Positions 61,850-64,000 of a stretch of 64,000 bases of DNA are shown here, one piece after another. This DNA is from Bifidobacterium aemilianum (GTDB taxonomy: Bacteria; Actinomycetota; Actinomycetes; Actinomycetales; Bifidobacteriaceae), in contig NZ_PDCG01000003.1 in the NCBI RefSeq assembly GCF_003315635.1, positions 186,001 to 250,000 on the forward strand. Reading direction: 5' to 3'. Numbering within the stretch: the stretch's first letter is position 1; the number at the start of each line of letters is the position of its first letter. The position numbers and the translations under genes were made by a program. The notes beneath the pieces were generated by a model, which saw only the letters and a list, made by a program, of their open reading frames with translations, was not told the DNA's origin and did not search any database.

Positions 61850-64000
61850 GTGAATTTCTTCAATACCGAGGACTGTCATATCGAAATCGACAGTGCCGTG
61901 GAAGGGCTGGAGGCCGCTGATAAGGCAGGAACCATCTCCGGCTGGGCTGTTGACCTTTCCGGCAGGCAGGCCCTGGATTTTGCCGTTGAAGCCGCAGGCC
62001 CAACGACCCCACCGGCATCGCAGGCAGCCCAGCGGCCCCAGGCCAGTGGGCTGCTGGTCACCAGAGTGCTGAGGACCGACCTCATCGCCATGTTCGACCT
62101 GGACAAGCGGGCCAAGGCTGGCTTTGTCATCGAACTTCCAGCCGGGGTAGAGGCCTTGACCTTCACCATCAACCTGCAGGGCAGGCACGTCACCAAGACC
62201 GTCACGGTCGAGGAGATCGCGGGAAGCCTGAAGAAGGAGGCCAGAACCAAGAGGTTCAAGCGCATCTCCAGAACAATCCTAAGGGCTTGGACTCCCGAGG
62301 GTTTCGCAGTGCTCACCTCGGTGCTGAAACGTCGCCGGACTCCGGAACAGGATAGCTACCAGGACTGGATACGGCAGCACGAGGTGATGAGCCAGGCTGT
62401 GGCTGAGGGGCAGATGCGGGCCTTTGACCGCAATCCGCTCATCTCCATCGTCGTGCCGGTCTACAACGTGGAAGAGGAATGGCTGCGCAAGTGCGTGGAC
62501 TCCATGCAGCGGCAGTGGTATACCAACTGGGAGCTATGCCTGGCCGATGACCATTCCCCCTCCGGCCACGTGAGGCCCCTGCTGGAGGAATTGGCTGCCA
62601 GCGATGAGCGTATCAAGCTCGCCTTTCGGCAGGAGAACGGCGGCATCTCGGCTGCAACCAACTCAGCCCTGGACCTGGCCACCGGCGAGTACATCGGTTT
62701 TATGGACAATGATGATGAGCTGGCCCCCCAGGCCCTGTTCTTTGTCGTCCAGGCCCTGAACCAGGACCCGACCATCGACTTCATCTATACCGATGAGGAC
62801 AAGATGACCGAGGACGGAACCCGCTTCGATCCCTTCTTCAAGCCCGGCTTCTCTCCCGACCTGCTGCTGTCCCACAACTACATCACGCACTTCGTGGTGG
62901 TCTCCAAGGGCCTTCTTGACCATGTGGGCCCCCTGCGTTCCGAGTTCGACGGCAGCCAGGACTATGACTTCGTGCTCAGGGCCACCGAATCGGCCCAGCG
63001 CATCCATCATATCGGCAGGATCCTCTACCACTGGCGCACCCTGGCATCCTCCGTGGCGGGGGACCCCTATAGCAAGATGTACGCCTACGAGGCCGGTGGC
63101 AAGGTCCTGGAAGAGGCCCTGAAACGCCGCGGACTGACCGGTTCGGTCCGTATGCTCGACAACCTGGGCACATACAGGATTGATTATGAGGGCGAAGCCC
63201 CCAGTGTGGCCGTTCTGGCATCCTCCTACGGTAAGGCCGCCCTGCGTGCCTTGAAGGAGAACACCAAGTACTCCAAGGTCACCATCGTGCCGGTTGGGGA
63301 TGCCAAACCCAACCAGCTGGCCCAGGAGCGCAGCGAGGACCTTCTGGTCTTTCTTGACGGCCTGGTGCCGCGCGATCCCCTGTGGCTCCAGGAGATGGTC
63401 AATGCCAGCCGTGGAGAGGGAATCGGTCTCGTGGGTGGCAAGATCATGGATTCCCGCCAGCGTGTCCTCAACGTGGGTATGACCCTGCGTGCCCTCAAGG
63501 GAAGGCAACCCTTCGAGATGCGCGGTCAGCTGGATCACGGCATAGGCTATTATTTCCGGGACTTGCTGCCCCACGATATGTTCGCCGTGACGGAGGACTG
63601 CATGTTGGTCGGTAGGGAGGACTTCGTGTCCTTGGGGGGCTTCAACGAGGAGTTGGCCCCCGGCATACAGGGCATTGACTTCTCCCAGAGAATGTACCGG
63701 CAGGCTGGCCTGCGCGCCCTGTGGGAACCCTACTCGGTCTTTGTCGACAGCAAACCTAAGCACATGGGCATACTCAGGCCCCTGATTTTCCAGTACCTCC
63801 GGCAGCACAAGGGGCTTGAGGACCCCTTCGGCACGGTCTGCTTCCCGCCTGATATGGACGAGGAGGTCTGCATCGAGAGTTCCATCGACAGCATCGAGGT
63901 GGCTCCCGATGGGCTCAGTATCCTGGTCTCCGGCTGGGCTGTGGACCAGATGGCCGGGGAGCAGGTCACCCTCGGCATGGAGGAGGTGCCCTGGGCCACA
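61850..64000 (+). CDS. large two-part glycosyltransferase (3' end outside window)
   Basis: 717 codons visible. The GTG at 61850 has GAGG seven bases upstream. An N-terminal domain (about 1-110) contains GTISGWAVDLSGRQ. A GT2 domain starts near residue 200 (ISIVVPVYNVEEEWLRKCVD) with CLADDHSP, GFMDNDDELAP and DFIYTDEDKM. A second GT2-like half (about 445-650) has LLVFLDGLVPRDPLWLQEM but lacks a clear DxD and may be structural. A domain like the N-terminal one reappears at about 680 (ILVSGWAVDQMAGEQ). It probably builds the rhamnose polymer exported by Wzm/Wzt. Confidence 0.85.
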   Translation, partial: MNFFNTEDCHIEIDSAVEGLEAADKAGTISGWAVDLSGRQALDFAVEAAGPTTPPASQAAQRPQASGLLVTRVLRTDLIAMFDLDKRAKAGFVIELPAGVEALTFTINLQGRHVTKTVTVEEIAGSLKKEARTKRFKRISRTILRAWTPEGFAVLTSVLKRRRTPEQDSYQDWIRQHEVMSQAVAEGQMRAFDRNPLISIVVPVYNVEEEWLRKCVDSMQRQWYTNWELCLADDHSPSGHVRPLLEELAASDERIKLAFRQENGGISAATNSALDLATGEYIGFMDNDDELAPQALFFVVQALNQDPTIDFIYTDEDKMTEDGTRFDPFFKPGFSPDLLLSHNYITHFVVVSKGLLDHVGPLRSEFDGSQDYDFVLRATESAQRIHHIGRILYHWRTLASSVAGDPYSKMYAYEAGGKVLEEALKRRGLTGSVRMLDNLGTYRIDYEGEAPSVAVLASSYGKAALRALKENTKYSKVTIVPVGDAKPNQLAQERSEDLLVFLDGLVPRDPLWLQEMVNASRGEGIGLVGGKIMDSRQRVLNVGMTLRALKGRQPFEMRGQLDHGIGYYFRDLLPHDMFAVTEDCMLVGREDFVSLGGFNEELAPGIQGIDFSQRMYRQAGLRALWEPYSVFVDSKPKHMGILRPLIFQYLRQHKGLEDPFGTVCFPPDMDEEVCIESSIDSIEVAPDGLSILVSGWAVDQMAGEQVTLGMEEVPWAT

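Overview
The window looks like chromosome from a high-GC Bifidobacterium with an integrated conjugative element in its left 28.8 kb. Bifidobacterial housekeeping genes (ftsY, dnaB, murT/gatD, amtB-glnK, fused rmlCD) fill the right part. A haem catalase gene is present, which is rare in the genus and known from the honey-bee group (B. asteroides and relatives), so that group is the best guess. This is inference from gene content; no database was consulted.

Left part (1-28.8 kb), conjugative element. The + strand carries the 3' end of a topoisomerase IA/III-type gene, an accessory DNA-binding protein, a MobC-like protein and a relaxase (1-2735), with a candidate oriT just before mobC. A HEPN-type Abi gene follows on the - strand. 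The rest runs leftwards on the - strand from about 28 kb. In transcription order it carries small membrane and hypothetical genes, a DUF2786 protein, a winged-helix replication-type protein with three internal palindromic repeats, WhiB, and a ParA/ribbon-helix-helix partition pair beside an 18-bp inverted repeat. Next come a membrane-anchored coiled-coil protein and a 1414-residue sortase-anchored adhesin. The actinobacterial type IV secretion genes follow: DUF4192, a paralogue of the coiled-coil protein, DUF6668, a small pilin-like membrane protein, TrbL/VirB6-like, SCO6880-like, VirB4-like, an SSB, VirD4/TraG and DUF4913. At the right edge a divergent pair of XRE regulators, with palindromic operators and overlapping promoters, abuts the 3' end of tRNA-Lys(TTT). 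That tRNA is the probable attachment site. The integrase and the other end are not in the window.

Middle part (28.8-46.9 kb), core chromosome: a glutaredoxin-like protein, a family 2 glycosyltransferase, a TetR regulator divergent from ftsY, amtB-glnK, a MATE exporter, and a dense cluster of DnaA boxes upstream of dnaB. Then come murT, gatD, an unknown 138-residue protein, tRNA-Ser(GGA), a DUF4190 protein, katA and a NodB-type polysaccharide deacetylase.

Right part (47-64 kb), cell envelope: two large polytopic proteins (DUF6541, DUF2142), an FtsX-type permease coupled to an ATPase-like subunit whose catalytic motifs have all decayed, a secreted GH25 lysozyme, the dTDP-L-rhamnose genes rmlB, rmlCD and rmlA, and an ABC exporter pair (Wzm/Wzt type). 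A large two-part glycosyltransferase runs off the end. Together the last group looks like a locus for making and exporting a rhamnose-containing cell-wall polysaccharide.

Several core genes (ftsY, dnaB, the DUF4190 gene, the DUF6541 gene, rmlB) have a TAnnnT hexamer 6-7 nt before the start codon and no Shine-Dalgarno sequence, which suggests leaderless transcripts.
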